Positions 5,174 through 6,235 of a DNA stretch of 6,235 nucleotides are shown here, piece by piece. Numbering within the stretch: position 1 is the first letter of the stretch; each line of letters starts with the position of its first letter. This DNA comes from Thermoplasmata archaeon (GTDB lineage: Archaea > Thermoplasmatota > SW-10-69-26). Both the position numbers and the translations under genes were made by a program. Location of the stretch: positions 1 through 6,235 of the forward strand of contig PWVY01000165.1 of the NCBI GenBank assembly GCA_003561665.1, written 5' to 3'. The notes under the pieces are model-generated. The model searched no databases, was not told the DNA's origin, and was given only the letters and a program-made list of their open reading frames with translations.

Positions 5174-6085
5174 ATGACGCAGACCGCGCACGTCGATGCT
5201 CCCGAGATGACCCGTTTTGGCGCGCTCCTCCATGCCTCGCGCCCTCGCACGTTGCCCGCAGCGGCGACGCCCGTCGTGGTGGGGACGAGCATCGCGTTCG
5301 CGCATGACGCCTTCGCGCTTCTTCCGGCGTTGGCTGCGCTTGTGTGCGCGCTGTTGATCCAGGTGGGGACGAACTTCGCGAACGATTACTTCGACTACAA
5401 GAAGGGCGCGGACACCGAGGAACGCATCGGGGAGGTGAGGGTGACGCAAGCAGGCATCGTGGAACCCACCGAAGTCAAACGATGGATGGTCACCGCGTTC
5501 GCGCTCGCCGTGCTCCTCGGGGGATACCTTGTGTACGTGGGCGGTTGGCCGATCCTCGCCATCGGGCTTGCCAGCGTCACCGCCGGGATCCTCTACACCG
5601 GCGGGCCTTGGCCGTTTGGGTACCATGGGCTTGGTGACGTGTTCGTGTTCGCGTTCTTCGGCGTCATCGCCGTAGCCGGCACCTACTACGTGCAAGCCCT
5701 CCACTGGAGCGTGTCAAGCCTCCTCGCCGGCGCGGGCATCGGGGCACTGGCCACGAACATCCTCGCCGTGAACAACCTTCGCGATGTGCGCACGGATGCC
5801 AAAGCCGGCAAACGAACCCTCGCCGTGATCCTGGGACCCACCGCAACCAAAGCACAGTACATCCTCTTGCTCCTCCTCGCCACCCTCATCCCCCCCACTG
5901 GCATCCTCTGGCTTGACTGGAGCCCCTACACGCTTCTTGCACTCTTCGCCGTCATCTCCGCCCTTCGACCCGCCTGGAACGTGATCATGCAGACAAACCC
6001 CGAAACCTTGGACCAGCAACTTGCCCCGACAGCCCGCGCCCTTCTCCTCTACGGGGTTCTCCTCGCAGGAGGCTTCCTGCTTTGA
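5174..6085 (+). CDS. menA: MenA, 1,4-dihydroxy-2-naphthoate polyprenyltransferase
   Basis: Integral membrane UbiA-family enzyme that transfers a polyprenyl chain from its diphosphate to DHNA, with loss of CO2, giving demethylmenaquinol. The product has 303 residues, normal for MenA. The first Asp-rich motif is NDYFDYKKGAD (70-80; Asp71, Asp74, Asp80) and the second NNLRDVRTDAKAGKRT (200-215; Asp204, Asp208, then Gly212-Lys-Arg), which together bind Mg-diphosphate. SRPRTLPAAATPVVVGT (22-38) and VTQAGIVEP (90-98) are typical of MenA. About eight or nine hydrophobic segments are visible, roughly 24-42, 47-68, 104-122, 125-142, 152-174, 179-199, 227-246, 251-266 and 286-303. Its ATG follows a TTTAGTA box by 32 bases with no Shine-Dalgarno. 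The TGA overlaps the menC TTG by three bases within TTGA, so menA and menC are coupled. Identification as MenA rather than another UbiA prenyltransferase is supported by the flanking men genes. Confidence 0.95.
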   Translation: MTQTAHVDAPEMTRFGALLHASRPRTLPAAATPVVVGTSIAFAHDAFALLPALAALVCALLIQVGTNFANDYFDYKKGADTEERIGEVRVTQAGIVEPTEVKRWMVTAFALAVLLGGYLVYVGGWPILAIGLASVTAGILYTGGPWPFGYHGLGDVFVFAFFGVIAVAGTYYVQALHWSVSSLLAGAGIGALATNILAVNNLRDVRTDAKAGKRTLAVILGPTATKAQYILLLLLATLIPPTGILWLDWSPYTLLALFAVISALRPAWNVIMQTNPETLDQQLAPTARALLLYGVLLAGGFLL

Positions 6086-6235
6086 CCCCACGCATCCAAA
6101 ACGCGAGGATCCAAGCATACACCGCGCCCCTTGCCCGCACCTACACGACCGCCACAGCACGCCACGAACACCGCCACGGCATCGTCCTCCCCCTCCACAC
6201 GACCAACGGGCACCAAGGCCTTGGAGAAGCTGCCC
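6082..6235 (+). CDS. menC: MenC, o-succinylbenzoate synthase, N-terminal fragment (cut by right edge)
   Basis: An open frame of 51 codons runs from TTG at 6082 to the window edge without a stop. The start forms a TTGA overlap with the menA stop (6082-6085), and no in-frame ATG or GTG follows, so TTG is the likely start. The translation fits the capping domain of enolase-superfamily o-succinylbenzoate synthase: a beta strand RIQAYTAPLARTY (9-21), a basic stretch RHEHRHGIVLPLHT (27-40), then GHQGLGEAA (43-51), which is the family's G-x-G-E-A-x-P loop. MenC dehydrates SHCHC to o-succinylbenzoate, the step between MenD and the MenE/MenB steps. The catalytic barrel with its Lys residues and metal-binding acids lies outside the window. 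Without that domain the call rests on the N-terminal pattern and on the position after menA. Confidence 0.72.
   Translation, partial: MTPRIQNARIQAYTAPLARTYTTATARHEHRHGIVLPLHTTNGHQGLGEAA

Noticed and set aside
4348..5307. A 319-codon open frame on the + strand running antisense through fic and past menA's start
   Set aside because: It is the mirror frame of a G/C-rich gene. Its translation has no recognisable domain and turns Arg/Ser-rich past the end of fic, while the opposite strand encodes a complete Fic protein with all motifs.
4859..5704. A 281-codon - strand frame across the fic-menA gap into menA
   Set aside because: It is composed of charged, low-complexity sequence, overlaps two secure genes and crosses the intergenic control region. 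No family is recognisable.
1..6235. RNA genes, CRISPR arrays, insertion sequences or attachment sites
   Set aside because: No cloverleaf-like sequence, regularly spaced long repeats, transposase motifs or terminal inverted repeats were found on reading both strands. Coding sequence fills all but three short gaps.

Overview
The window is a menaquinone (vitamin K2) biosynthesis locus with a four-gene block of the opposite orientation between menB and menA. On the + strand are the C-terminal part of menD (1-998, cut by the left edge), menB (1004-1867), menA (5174-6085) and the first 51 codons of menC (6082 to the right edge). On the - strand, reading right to left, are a Fic-family AMPylase with a C-terminal winged helix (3910-5022), a PcpA/MhqO-type ring-cleaving dioxygenase (2866-3825), an MhqD-type carboxylesterase (2207-2869) and a small ABM-type monooxygenase (1908-2210). 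The last three are joined by two ATGA stop/start overlaps and form a tight operon.

The likely host is an archaeon, probably in or near the haloarchaeal lineage (Halobacteriota). This is inference from three things. First, the Men proteins, as I remember them, look more like haloarchaeal than enterobacterial ones. Second, six of the seven visible starts lack a Shine-Dalgarno sequence, and three genes have a TATA-like box centred about 32-35 bases before the start codon, which is the geometry of near-leaderless archaeal transcripts. Third, the proteins are mildly acidic and lysine-poor, but less so than in extreme halophiles. No rRNA or other marker gene is present to confirm it.

Region by region: 1-1867 is menD-menB. 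1868-1907 is a 40-base convergent gap with a candidate hairpin. 1908-3825 is the three-gene quinone/hydroquinone-processing operon, and 3826-3909 is its promoter gap. 3910-5022 is fic. 5023-5173 is a dense divergent control region between fic and menA, with four copies of an 8-bp direct repeat, two G/C-rich palindromes and two TATA-like boxes. 5174-6235 is menA-menC. No RNA gene, CRISPR array or insertion sequence was seen.

How the genes may work together: MenD, MenC and MenB build the naphthoquinol ring (SEPHCHC, then o-succinylbenzoate, then DHNA-CoA) and MenA prenylates DHNA in the membrane. The inserted operon resembles the Bacillus mhq genes for tolerance to quinones and hydroquinones. 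Its dioxygenase keeps the residues that PcpA uses on para-hydroquinones, and DHNA and menaquinol are para-hydroquinones. The most interesting hypothesis is therefore a quinol disposal or detoxification module wired into a menaquinone locus, possibly controlled by the neighbouring Fic-winged-helix protein.
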